Shown here piece by piece: positions 54,357 through 62,045 of a DNA stretch of 64,000 bases. Location: positions 558,001-622,000 of the forward strand of contig NZ_LR593886.1 in NCBI RefSeq assembly GCF_901538265.1, written 5' to 3'. A model generated the notes under the pieces. It made no database searches, was not told the DNA's origin, and saw only the letters and a list, made by a program, of their open reading frames with translations. A program made the translations under genes and the position numbers. Source of the DNA: Gemmata massiliana (GTDB lineage: Bacteria; Planctomycetota; Planctomycetia; Gemmatales; Gemmataceae). Every line of letters starts with the position of its first letter. Position 1 is the first letter of the stretch.

Positions 54357-56855
54357 ATGCGAACCGCCGCTGCCGTTTACCGCGAACTGATCCCGGACCG
54401 CCGAACCGACGGCGAACTGCTCGCCGCGTTCATTTCCGAACGGTCCGAACCCGCGTTCATCGAACTCGTTCGCCGACACGGGCCACTCGTTTGGGGGGCC
54501 TGTCGGCGCCTCTTACCCGACCCGGCCGACGCGGAAGATGCGTTCCAGGCCGCGTTCCTGGTTCTCGTTCGTCGCGCGCATCAGGCCGCACGCAACGGCG
54601 CGGTGGGGCCGTGGTTGCACCGCGTGGCGGTGTGGACCGCGCGCAACGCCCGTCGCAAGAACGCCCGGCGCCTCGCCCGGCAGCACGCACTCGTCGAAGA
54701 CGCCCCACTGTTCGCGCCCGATGGCGATTTGCGGGCGGACATCGACGGTGCCCTGCTCGCCCTTCCCGCGCGGTACCGCGATCCGATCATTCTGTGCCAC
54801 TTGCAGGGCTATTCGCGGCGCGAAGCGGCCGAGCGCCTGGGGTGCGCGGAGGGCACGCTCTCGGCGTGGCTCAACCGCGGGCTGGCGAAGCTTCGCACGC
54901 GCCTCCGTGACTTTGACCCAACGAAAGTGCTACCCGTCTTGGCGGCGGGGGCGGTGCCGGCGGCACTGGCAGCGAGCACCGCTCGCGCGGCCGCCGTGTC
55001 CACTGTAGCGGCAGTGACCGTCACCCCCGCCGTTTCCTCGATCGTCGAAGGAGTGCTCCAAATGCTCTGGATGAAGAAGGCGACGGCCGCGTCGTTCGCG
55101 CTGTGCGCTGTGTTCGCGATGGGGGTCGGGGTCGGCCTCGGTACGCGCCCGTCGTACACCGGCGCGGTGGCTCAGGACGGCGATCCCGTGATAGGGGTCG
55201 CAGTCAGCCCCCAGAACGATCCCAAACCGAAACCGAACGCACAGCCGAACCCGAAAGCCAACCCGCAGCCGAAACCATCGCCGGCGGAAACCCTCGCGGC
55301 GATAGAAAAGCAGGCTCAGGCGGCCCAGGCCGAGCTGCAACGGCTCATCGAGCTTCGGAAGCAGATCGATTCAGAGATTTCGCCCACTACTGCAGAACTG
55401 GAAGCACTGCAAAGGTACATTGCTCGCGCGAAGGGGCGCGAGAAGCCGGACGAGCACGCTGCGCTGGAGAAGATGATCCGGGAGAAGGAAGCACAGCACA
55501 GAAACGCGCTCGTGGGCGTTGAGGCTGCCACGAAGAAGGCTGAACATTACAAGGCGCAACAAGGGGTCGATCCGAAGGCCCTTGCCGAGGACAAACAGGC
55601 GGTTGAACGGTTCCAGAAGAACGCAGAGGCCAAAGCCGCGGAGTTGAAAGAGCTGAAAGAGAAGCTCGGCAAACTTTCCAAGATCGAGAAGCCGGATGTT
55701 GCGAAAGAGTTGAAAGCGCTCAAGGACGAAGAGCTGGCTCTGCAAAACAAGCTCAAACTGGCGACCGACCTGAAGCTCAAGGAGGAAAAGCTCGGCGTGC
55801 AAAAGGGCGCCGAGAAACTGGCCGCAGCGAACGATACCGTTGCGCTGGAAAGCATGATTCGGGCTAAGGAGGCACAGCACCAAGCGTTCCTTACCGCCCT
55901 TAAATCTCTGGGGAATTCCAAGCTGTCGGACCCCAATGAAGCGATGGCCCTGAAGGGCGTAGTCGAGCAACTGCAAAAATCCGCGGATGCGTCCGCGGCC
56001 GAACTGAAGTCGCTCAAAGACCAACTCGCCAAACTGAAGGGTGCCAAGCCCGCTCAGGAACAGCGCACCGAGAAAGAAATCAAAGAAGCCAAGGAGAAGC
56101 TCCAAGAACGCAACAGGGACAAAGAACTCAAAGAGAAGGACAAAGAACTCAAAGAGAAGCTCCAGGAACGCAACAGGGACAAAGAGCTCAAAGACAAAGA
56201 GATTAACCAGGACAAGGCGCTCGCTGAAATTCAGGCGCAACTCGAGCGGCTCGTGGCCGAAAAACAGCGGCTCGTTGCTCAATCGAAGGCGACCGAAAAG
56301 CAAATCGCGGACGCGGAAGCGGCCCTCCGCGAGTACCAGCGAAAGACCCAGTTGATGCTCGCTGAGAAGATGTTGGCGGAGAAGAGGGTTGCGGAAGCGA
56401 GCCGGAAAATCGTCACGGGCGGTGGCGGGTACATCGAACTCACCATCGCGGGCAAGGCCGGGGCGTTCGAGTTCACGATCACCGAAGTGCCGGCTGGCGA
56501 CAGCAAAGCCCGCAGGCTCCAGGCGAAATTCGGTCCGGTTTCCACACGCGACCCGGCGGCTCTGGCCGTGCTGCTCGCTCGTGCGAAGAAGGACTCTGGC
56601 GGCCCGCAAGAGGTGCGCGTGATCGCACAACCGCAAACGGTGCTCGGCGCCGGACCGGTGGCCGCGCTGGAAGCGTGCGACAAGGCCGGGTACAAGACCG
56701 TGAAGTTCACCGGGTACGTCTTCGGCGGCGGGTTCGCAACGGAACTCAAGTCCGACCAGAAGGGCGAGGTGCGCGGGTACAAGCGGTACGACGGGACCGA
56801 GGTCCGGCCGAAGGAGCTGGCGGAAGAGATCCAAGAAGGGTTACGCCGGTTGTAG
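54357..56855 (+). CDS. ECF sigma factor fused to a membrane helix and long coiled coil
   Basis: An 832-aa protein. Region 2 of sigma-70 spans about 30-105 (ELVRRHGPLVWGACRRLLPD, DAEDAFQAAFLVLVRR) and region 4 about 130-185 (LPARYRDPIILCHLQGYSRREAAERLG). Then comes an Ala-rich stretch, a membrane helix (about 243-262) and 550 further residues, mostly coiled coil with heptads rich in Lys, Glu and Leu. That part includes a near-duplicated KLQERNRDKELK. The last 110 residues (GGYIELTIAGKAGAFEFTI onward) are a compact domain. Such fusions place the sigma factor at the membrane, with the distal part as a sensor, inferred. ATG at 54357, 44 bp after lpxA. Confidence 0.88.
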   Translation: MRTAAAVYRELIPDRRTDGELLAAFISERSEPAFIELVRRHGPLVWGACRRLLPDPADAEDAFQAAFLVLVRRAHQAARNGAVGPWLHRVAVWTARNARRKNARRLARQHALVEDAPLFAPDGDLRADIDGALLALPARYRDPIILCHLQGYSRREAAERLGCAEGTLSAWLNRGLAKLRTRLRDFDPTKVLPVLAAGAVPAALAASTARAAAVSTVAAVTVTPAVSSIVEGVLQMLWMKKATAASFALCAVFAMGVGVGLGTRPSYTGAVAQDGDPVIGVAVSPQNDPKPKPNAQPNPKANPQPKPSPAETLAAIEKQAQAAQAELQRLIELRKQIDSEISPTTAELEALQRYIARAKGREKPDEHAALEKMIREKEAQHRNALVGVEAATKKAEHYKAQQGVDPKALAEDKQAVERFQKNAEAKAAELKELKEKLGKLSKIEKPDVAKELKALKDEELALQNKLKLATDLKLKEEKLGVQKGAEKLAAANDTVALESMIRAKEAQHQAFLTALKSLGNSKLSDPNEAMALKGVVEQLQKSADASAAELKSLKDQLAKLKGAKPAQEQRTEKEIKEAKEKLQERNRDKELKEKDKELKEKLQERNRDKELKDKEINQDKALAEIQAQLERLVAEKQRLVAQSKATEKQIADAEAALREYQRKTQLMLAEKMLAEKRVAEASRKIVTGGGGYIELTIAGKAGAFEFTITEVPAGDSKARRLQAKFGPVSTRDPAALAVLLARAKKDSGGPQEVRVIAQPQTVLGAGPVAALEACDKAGYKTVKFTGYVFGGGFATELKSDQKGEVRGYKRYDGTEVRPKELAEEIQEGLRRL

Positions 56856-57027
56856 TAGCGGTTTTTCCGGCCCGCACTTGTCGGTCGGTCGTTCGCCCGC
56901 CATAATCTCTCCTACCAACCGCGAGGCGGTTCCCTTTGGAACCGCTTCCTGTCGTTTGTAAGTGCGGGTCGACGAGGGTAGCGGGCGCGATTCGCCCGCG
57001 AGAGTAACCTTCCCGCGAGGAAATAGC

Positions 57028-57669
57028 ATGTCCGACAGCGTTACCCTCAAGACCACTCCGCGCACCGAGAGCGGCTCCCGCGCCGCGATCAAGCTCCGCA
57101 AGCAGGGCCTCGTCCCGGCGATCGTGTACGGGCACAAGCTCGCAAACGCGCAAGTCGCCGTGAACGCGGAAGAACTCGACCGCGCGATCCGCATCCAGCA
57201 CGTCCGCGTGCTCGATCTGGACATCAACGGCAAGGTCGAGACGGTTCTCATTCGCGAACTGCAATGGGACTACCTCGGCAAGCAGATGATCCACGTGGAC
57301 TTCGAGCGCAAGGACCGCTCGGAACTCGTCCGCGTGACGGTGCCGGTCGAACTGCGGAACGCCCCGAAGCAGACCGGGGGCGGCGTGCTCGATCAGCCGT
57401 TGCACGCACTCCACGTCGAGTGCCCGCTGGGTAACATCCCCGAAGCGATCCGCATCGACATCACCAACCTCACGCTCGGCAACCCGATTCACGTTCGGGA
57501 ACTGGCGCTGCCCGAGGGCGTCAAGGCCCTGGAAGCTGCGGAAGCCGTCGTCGTACAACTGAAGCTCCCGGGCATCGAACCGGTCGCGACCGCCACGACC
57601 GAACCCGGCGCCGGCCCCGAAGTAATCAAGCCGGAAAAGAAGAAGGCCGAGGACGCGGACGAGAAGTAA
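57028..57669 (+). CDS. rplY: 50S ribosomal protein L25 (bL25, CTC form)
   Basis: A 213-aa protein with the N-terminal 5S-rRNA-binding domain (RTESGSRAAIKLRKQGLVPAIVYGH) and the TL5/CTC beta domain (from VRVTVPVELRNAPKQTGGGVLDQPLHALHVECP). The Lys/Glu-rich tail is typical. Binds 5S rRNA in the 50S subunit. It is followed 131 bp on by pth, the usual partner in many bacteria. GAGGAAA before the ATG at 57028 fixes the start over a longer frame. Confidence 0.94.
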   Translation: MSDSVTLKTTPRTESGSRAAIKLRKQGLVPAIVYGHKLANAQVAVNAEELDRAIRIQHVRVLDLDINGKVETVLIRELQWDYLGKQMIHVDFERKDRSELVRVTVPVELRNAPKQTGGGVLDQPLHALHVECPLGNIPEAIRIDITNLTLGNPIHVRELALPEGVKALEAAEAVVVQLKLPGIEPVATATTEPGAGPEVIKPEKKKAEDADEK

Positions 57670-57800
57670 CCGCGATTTTGGATTGCAGGGCCGTGATCCG
57701 GGATCTGATGGTGGCGAACCCGCGCGACGGACGCTGGGCTCCCTACCTGACGGTCGATCACCGATCACGGTTCTGAAATCTGGGGTCAACGGAACTCGCC

Positions 57801-58445
57801 ATGAAAGTCATCGTCGGTCTCGGGAACCCCGGCCCGAAGTACGCGGGCACCCGGCACAACGTCGGGTTCGATGTGGTTGACTACCTCGCCGCGGGGCCGG
57901 GAGTCGGGGCGTTCCGCGAGAAGTTCGAGGCGTTCATCGCGGAAGCGAAAGAGGGCGACGAAACGGTCCTCTTCGTTAAGCCGCTCACGTTCATGAACTT
58001 GAGCGGGCGCGCGGTCCGGGCGATTCTCGACTTCTACAAAGTACCCGTCGAGAACGTGCTCGTGATTTGCGACGACTTCAACCTGCCGCTCGGCAAGTTG
58101 CGCGTGCGGACGAAGGGGAGCCACGGCGGGCAGAACGGGCTGCGGAACATCCAGGAACAACTCGGCACGGACGGCTACGCGCGGCTCCGGATCGGGGTGG
58201 GGCAACCGGCGGTCGGCGAAGCGATCGATCACGTGTTGTCGAAGTTCAAGCCCGGCGAGCGGACCGCGGTCGAAGACGCAGTCGCGTCCGCAGCTCAAGC
58301 GGGTCTCGTGTGGGTGAAACAGGGCGTCGAAGCCTGTATGAACAAGTTCAACGGCGGCGACGACAAAGAGAAGCCCAAGAAAGAGAAGAAGCCCAAACCG
58401 GACGGAACCAAGGCGGACGATAAGAAGCCCGGTACGAACGGTTGA
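57801..58445 (+). CDS. pth: Peptidyl-tRNA hydrolase
   Basis: A 214-aa enzyme. VIVGLGNPGPKYAGTRHNVGF contains N9 and catalytic H19, KPLTFMNLSG and D-D-F-N-L-P-L-G-K complete the active site, and GSHGGQNGLRNI the substrate loop. It releases tRNA from peptidyl-tRNA that drops off the ribosome. The core is about 190 aa; the Lys/Pro-rich C-terminal tail (KPKKEKKPKPDG) is extra. The gap after rplY holds a CCGTGATC/GATCACGG inverted pair (57691-57698 with 57761-57768). The stop is followed by a heptamer array and terminator. Confidence 0.96.
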   Translation: MKVIVGLGNPGPKYAGTRHNVGFDVVDYLAAGPGVGAFREKFEAFIAEAKEGDETVLFVKPLTFMNLSGRAVRAILDFYKVPVENVLVICDDFNLPLGKLRVRTKGSHGGQNGLRNIQEQLGTDGYARLRIGVGQPAVGEAIDHVLSKFKPGERTAVEDAVASAAQAGLVWVKQGVEACMNKFNGGDDKEKPKKEKKPKPDGTKADDKKPGTNG

Positions 58446-58523
58446 TAACGGACCACTGACTACGAAGACGAAGCCAGGGTCGCTCCCCGCTCGGTGTGCG
58501 GGCGGGGTCGCGGGCCGTGGGGT

Positions 58524-58637
58524 GAAGGAGAAAGGAAAAAGTTAAAAGGCAAAATGGAAAAGCGAGTGCAAGGGCCGATCATCGGCTGTGTATTCGGATC
58601 GGCTTTTTTCCTTTTATCTTTTCACTTTTTCCTTCAC
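58524..58637. repeat. Mirrored pair of 7-base tandem arrays flanking a terminator
   Basis: Left: AAAGGAA, AAAGTTA, AAAGGCA, AAATGGA, AAAGCGA run contiguously from 58531 to 58565, with GAAGGAG before. Right, on the complementary strand: CTTTTAT, CTTTTCA, CTTTTTC from 58611 to 58631. The two arms can pair as one long imperfect stem around the hairpin at 58574-58603. The 7-base phase is preserved on both sides. Confidence 0.7.
58574..58609 (+). terminator. Rho-independent terminator after pth
   Basis: GCCGATC (58574-58580) pairs with GATCGGC (58597-58603), followed by six Ts (58604-58609). It also closes the mirrored arrays. Confidence 0.7.
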
Positions 58638-58708
58638 ACCTGACGGCCGCGTTGAACCACGGTGACCACCGCGCTGAGAATACGGCGCGGACAACCCAAA
58701 GGGACGAC

Positions 58709-59224
58709 ATGCCGAAGCAGACATACGAAACACTGTTCCTCCTCGATCCCACGAAGGTGTCGGCCGACGCCGACGGTGTGAAGCAACAACTGCACACCCT
58801 CATCGAACGCCACGGTGGGCACGTCGATATCAGCCGCCCGTGGGACTACAACCACAAGCTCACGTACCCGATCGGGAAGTCCAAAAAGGGCAGTTTCCAC
58901 ATCATCTATTACACGTTCGAAAGCACCAGCCAGGCCGAACTCGAACGCGACTTCGCTCTACAGGAGGGGCTGATCCTCCGGCAGTTGACCTCGAAGCTCG
59001 ACCCGAAGTGGAAAGAGGAGATACTCCGGATCGCCCGCGAGGACACGGGCAACGGGTTCGCGCTCCGCGGCATGCAGGACGAGCAGACCGTGCAAACGGA
59101 CCCGTCCGCGATCGGCGGCGACGTGATGGGCGAAGAGGGCGGTCTGCCCCCGCGCGGGGACCGTGGGGAGGGCGGCGGTGGGCCGCGCCGCGGGCGCCGC
59201 GATATGGCCGAAAAGCCCGAGTAA
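58709..59224 (+). CDS. rpsF: 30S ribosomal protein S6 (bS6)
   Basis: A 171-aa S6. MPKQTYETLFLLDPTKV and WDYNHKLTYPIGKSKKGSFHIIYYTFES are diagnostic. The C-terminal 60 residues (from DTGNGFALRGMQDEQ onward, ending Gly/Arg-rich) are longer than usual. It binds S18 and helps form the 30S platform. AAAGGGACGAC before ATG at 58709. The next gene is ssb, the classic neighbour, but rpsR is missing from the cluster. Confidence 0.94.
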   Translation: MPKQTYETLFLLDPTKVSADADGVKQQLHTLIERHGGHVDISRPWDYNHKLTYPIGKSKKGSFHIIYYTFESTSQAELERDFALQEGLILRQLTSKLDPKWKEEILRIAREDTGNGFALRGMQDEQTVQTDPSAIGGDVMGEEGGLPPRGDRGEGGGGPRRGRRDMAEKPE

Positions 59225-59381
59225 TTCCGGGCCGGCCGTGCCGGGCGCGGCCCCCGACCGACCTTGCGACGAGGGCCACGGTTCGCGTACATTCCTCCTT
59301 GCGACACCCCCGACACACTTAAAACTCCACGTGTGTCTTTTACTCCCCTACGTCGGGCGGGTCGTGTGAGGAGAGTTCGTT

Positions 59382-59891
59382 ATGGCGAACCTCAATAAGG
59401 TCATTCTGATCGGTCGGTTGACGGGCGACCCCAAGAGTACCCCGTTCAAGACCGGCGGGATGGTGGCGAAGTTCGGTTTCGCGGTGACCAACCGCAAAAA
59501 GAACTCCCAGAGCGGGCAGTGGGAAGACGACCCGATGTTCATCGACGTCGAAGTCTTCAACCGGGGCGATACCGGGAAGCTCGCCGACCTGGTGATGGAT
59601 AAACTGAAGAAGGGTTCCCAGGTGATGCTCGAGGCGAAACTGCACCTCGACCAATGGGACGACAAGAACGGTGGCGGGAAGCGATCGAAGCACAAGCTCG
59701 TGGTGGACAACCTCCAACTGCTCGACCCGCGATCGGAGGGCGGCGGAGGCGGCGGTGGCTACGGCGGCCGCTCCTCGGGTTCCGGTTCCTCTGGCGGGCG
59801 CAGCGGCGGATCGGCGCCACCCGATGACGGTGACGATTACGGCGGGGACGGGGGCAATTCGGGTGGGGGCAACGACCCCATCCCGTTCTGA
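59382..59891 (+). CDS. ssb: Single-stranded DNA-binding protein
   Basis: A 169-aa SSB: OB fold with LNKVILIGRLTGDPKSTPFKTGG and VANFGFAVTNRKK-type strands, and D-I-D-V-E-V-F-N-R as the DNA-facing loop. The Gly-rich linker (about 120-160) and acidic end N-D-P-I-P-F recruit repair and replication proteins. It replaces the common D-D-D-I-P-F. It lies between rpsF and rplI as in most bacteria. ATG at 59382; GAGGAG 15 bp upstream. Confidence 0.95.
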   Translation: MANLNKVILIGRLTGDPKSTPFKTGGMVAKFGFAVTNRKKNSQSGQWEDDPMFIDVEVFNRGDTGKLADLVMDKLKKGSQVMLEAKLHLDQWDDKNGGGKRSKHKLVVDNLQLLDPRSEGGGGGGGYGGRSSGSGSSGGRSGGSAPPDDGDDYGGDGGNSGGGNDPIPF

Positions 59892-59998
59892 GCCCGAGCG
59901 GTTCGCACCTTCCCGTCGCGAGTGAACTAGTAATTTCCCGGGCGCCCGTCGGTTAACGGGGCGCCCGGTTCAACACAAGCACGGGACGGGATCTAATC

Positions 59999-60571
59999 AT
60001 GGCCAAAACCGCGAAGAAGGGCGAAGCCGCGAGCAAGCCCGCCGAGAAGAAGCTGCCCCAGAAGAAGGTCCGCGTGCGGAACCAGGTCAAGAAGGGGGCG
60101 CACGGCGGCACGCTCGTCGTGCTCGTGGACGACACCCCGCACGTCGGCAAGCAGGGCGAGATCGTCGAGGTGAAGGCCGGGTACGCCCGGAACTACCTGA
60201 TCCCCTACGGCAAGGCCGTGGTCCCCACCGCCGAGAACCTGCGGACCCTCGAACAGTACAAGATCAAGGTCGAGAAGGCCCGCGAAGCCCGGATCGCGGA
60301 CCTCAAGGTGCTCGCCGAGCAGCTCACGCGCCTCCCGGCCGTCACCATCGAAGCGAACGCGACCGAAGACAACCACCTGTACGGGTCCATCGGGCCGGTC
60401 GAGATCAGCAAGACCCTGAAGGGCAAGAACCTCAAGGTCGAGCCGGAGATGGTGAAGCTCGAGAACCCGATCAAGGAAGCGAACACGCTCACCGAAGTCC
60501 CGCTCTCGCTCGGCTTCGGCATCGAAGCGAAGATCCAGGTGCTCGTCGTCGCGCTCCAGGGCAAGAAGTAG
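59999..60571 (+). CDS. rplI: 50S ribosomal protein L9 (bL9)
   Basis: A 190-aa L9. About 25 extra residues (MAKTAKKGEAASKPAEKKL, Ala/Lys-rich) precede the canonical start, here VRNQVKKGAHGGTLVVLVDDTPHVGKQGEIVEVKAGYARNYLIPYGKAV, followed by the long linker helix and C-terminal domain (LYGSIGPVEISKTL). The N-terminal extension is unusual and may contact rRNA. Last gene of the rpsF-ssb-rplI cluster. Its stop is followed at once by a heptamer array and a stable hairpin. Confidence 0.95.
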   Translation: MAKTAKKGEAASKPAEKKLPQKKVRVRNQVKKGAHGGTLVVLVDDTPHVGKQGEIVEVKAGYARNYLIPYGKAVVPTAENLRTLEQYKIKVEKAREARIADLKVLAEQLTRLPAVTIEANATEDNHLYGSIGPVEISKTLKGKNLKVEPEMVKLENPIKEANTLTEVPLSLGFGIEAKIQVLVVALQGKK

Positions 60572-60574
60572 TCC

Positions 60575-60609
60575 GAACGCGAAACGCGGAACGGAAAACA
60601 CGAAACGCG
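60575..60609. repeat. 7-base tandem repeat after rplI
   Basis: GAACGCG, AAACGCG, GAACGGA, AAACACG, AAACGCG run contiguously, three bases past the TAG. The last two units also form the first arm of the next hairpin. Confidence 0.7.
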
Positions 60610-60651
60610 AGGTGCTCCCGCATGTGTGGGGCCACCTCGCGTTTCGTGTTT
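60596..60651 (+). terminator. Terminator hairpin of rplI
   Basis: Arms 60596-60614 and 60633-60651 (AAACACGAAACGCGAGGTG) are 19-bp exact complements around an 18-base loop with its own CTCCC/GGGG pairing; the second arm ends in TTT. Confidence 0.75.
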
Positions 60652-60690
60652 GAACGTGCAATAAAACACAGGGCGGAAGCCCTGTGGTCC

Positions 60691-60760
60691 GATGATCGGT
60701 GATCTTTGATTTGAATTCGGTCTTCTGTTCCGCGCTCCGCGTTCCGAACTCCGCGCTCGA
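60691..60760. repeat. 7-base tandem repeat, ten units
   Basis: From 60691 to 60760 the sequence splits into ten uninterrupted 7-base units. GATGATC, GGTGATC and TTTGATT lead, TGTTCCG, CGCTCCG, CGTTCCG and AACTCCG follow, each with TCCG or GAT at the same phase. Third base T is almost constant. A GNRA-like loop hairpin (CACAGGGC ggaa GCCCTGTG, 60667-60686) precedes it. Confidence 0.65.
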
Positions 60761-60768
60761 AATAAAGC

Positions 60769-60807
60769 GAGCCTCCGGGAGTAGATACGCTCCCGGAGGC
60801 TCTTTTT
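60769..60807 (+). terminator. Second strong hairpin in the rplI-downstream gap
   Basis: GAGCCTCCGGGAG (60769-60781) pairs with 60790-60802, an exact 13-bp stem, followed by TTTTT (60803-60807). It ends plus-strand transcripts; on the minus strand it follows the small ORF at 60842-60904. Confidence 0.75.
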
Positions 60808-60841
60808 GGGCGGCCGGCTTACGGTCCACCCGTAGCGGCCG

Positions 60842-60904
60842 TTAAGACAGCCGGCCCATACACGTACATTGGTCACTAGGCACAGGACCACCTCCTTTCA
60901 ACAT
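60842..60904 (-). CDS. Orphan strong ribosome-binding site with very short ORFs (small gene or RNA)
   Basis: On the minus strand GAAAGGAGG (60899-60891) is a near-perfect Shine-Dalgarno. Seven bases on, GTG at 60883 opens 13 codons (VPSDQCTCMGRLS) to the TAA at 60842-60844; an in-frame ATG at 60904 adds seven more. In another frame, ATG at 60869 opens 16 codons (MYVYGPAVLTAATGGP). A GGCCGGCT/AGCCGGCC stem (60812-60819 with 60849-60856) and the strong hairpin at 60769-60802 follow. It could be a small regulatory RNA, a tiny peptide gene, or a leader without a downstream gene. Confidence 0.4.
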   Translation of the reverse strand: MLKGGGPVPSDQCTCMGRLS

Positions 60905-61199
60905 TGTCACGCCTCCGGACCCGCGACCAGGCGAGTTCCTTCGGCCTTCAGTCCGTCGCACCACGGACGTGCGACCCGTCGAGCCAACGGAATAATACAC
61001 CCTCAATGTGTCGCGCGAAGCCCACTTCGCATTTTTCCCGTTTCACCCTTGCCGCCCCAGTCGCGCAGCTTGATACACGCGGACCCGCTCCGGTGTCGGC
61101 GCCCGAAGCCGCACTGGTCGGAACCGTCAACGCCGGAGAGAATACGGTGTTGGAACTTGCGGTCCCTTCGTTCCGTTCTCACTCAGGGGATAGCCGACC
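60905..61199. other. Rest of the 628-bp gap after rplI
   Basis: No gene seen. CACGGACGTGCGACCCGTCG and nearby GTCGCACCACGGACG-type stretches are partly self-complementary. On the minus strand TGTATTATTCC may be a promoter element for the small ORF at 60842-60904. The downstream gene starts at 61200 with GGGGATAG before it. Confidence 0.35.
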
Positions 61200-62045
61200 A
61201 TGATGGCCACGATCGCGCTCGCCGTTCTCGCCGGGCTCCCGGCACAACCGGCGGGTAACGTGAAGTTCACCAACGTGCGGACGACCGTCGGCGAATTGGG
61301 GCCGACCCGCGAGAACAACAAGCTCGTGCCGGGCGACGTCCTGTTCATCGCCGCCGACGTCGAGGGCATCACCATCGATGACAAGGGGAACGCGGAGTAC
61401 ACGATGGACATGGAGGTGGTGAACTCCGCCGGCACGCGCGTGCTCCCGCCCCCGAACGAGCCGAAGCCGAAAGCGGAGCCGCGGGCCGAGTTCTTCCCGC
61501 TGCGCGGGAACAAGATGCCGGTCCGCGTGTTCGTCACCGTCGGGCTGGACCTGGCGGCGGGCAACTACACGTGCAAGGTGAACCTTACCGACACGAAGTC
61601 TAAGGCGACGACCAACCTCGACGTGAAGTTCGAGATCGCGAAGAAGGAGTTCGCGATCGTCGCGGTGCGCACCAGCTACGACCAGAACGGCGAGATCTCG
61701 GCCCCGACGTCCGGGCAGGTCGGCCAGATGGTGTTCGTCCAGTTCAGCATCGCGACGTTCGAGCGCGACATGAAGACCAAGCAGCCCAACATCGAACTCG
61801 CGTTCCAACTGCTCGACGACAAGGGCGCGCCGACGCTGAAGGAGGCGCTCAAGGTGATCCAGGACGACAAGTCGTCCGCGTCGGTCGCGCCGATCAAGGA
61901 GGGCGACGGCATGTTTCGCGTGATCCCGTTCCCGCTCTACATGAACCGCGTAGGCAAGTTCGTGTTGGAAATCACCGCGACCGATCGCGTCTCGAAGAAG
62001 ACCTCGACCTACAAGCTGCCCGTCACCGTGACGCCTAGTAACTGA
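61200..62045 (+). CDS. Exported protein of unknown function, beta-rich
   Basis: A 281-aa protein. The very short hydrophobic start (MMATIALAVLAGLPAQ) is a minimal signal peptide. The mature part looks like two immunoglobulin-like or beta-sandwich units: LVPGDVLFIAADVEGI... YTMDMEVVNSAG... VFVTVGLDLAAGNYTCKV (about 40-145) and GQVGQMVFVQFSIATF... (about 165-280), ending YKLPVTVTPSN. No enzymatic motif. Planctomycete genomes encode many such exported proteins; function unknown. Two ATGs overlap at 61200 and 61203. Confidence 0.65.
   Translation: MMATIALAVLAGLPAQPAGNVKFTNVRTTVGELGPTRENNKLVPGDVLFIAADVEGITIDDKGNAEYTMDMEVVNSAGTRVLPPPNEPKPKAEPRAEFFPLRGNKMPVRVFVTVGLDLAAGNYTCKVNLTDTKSKATTNLDVKFEIAKKEFAIVAVRTSYDQNGEISAPTSGQVGQMVFVQFSIATFERDMKTKQPNIELAFQLLDDKGAPTLKEALKVIQDDKSSASVAPIKEGDGMFRVIPFPLYMNRVGKFVLEITATDRVSKKTSTYKLPVTVTPSN

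Noticed and set aside
55371..56834. A 487-codon minus-strand frame under the ECF sigma coiled coil
   Set aside because: It mirrors Lys/Glu/Leu heptads as Leu/Phe/Arg repeats, without its own start signal.
58524..60760. The heptamer arrays as microsatellite or sequencing artefact
   Set aside because: Units differ from array to array and drift inside each one, which artefacts do not do, and the phase is kept at separate loci. A statistical check is still required.
60205..60891. A 228-codon minus-strand frame that begins at the strong ribosome site of 60890
   Set aside because: Most of it is antisense to rplI and crosses two hairpins and a heptamer array. Nothing suggests that translation continues through them; only the first short frames are kept as candidates.
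60884..60900. A 16S rRNA 3' end, because CCACCTCCTTTC resembles the anti-SD tail
   Set aside because: No 16S sequence precedes it. The similarity arises from a Shine-Dalgarno on the opposite strand.
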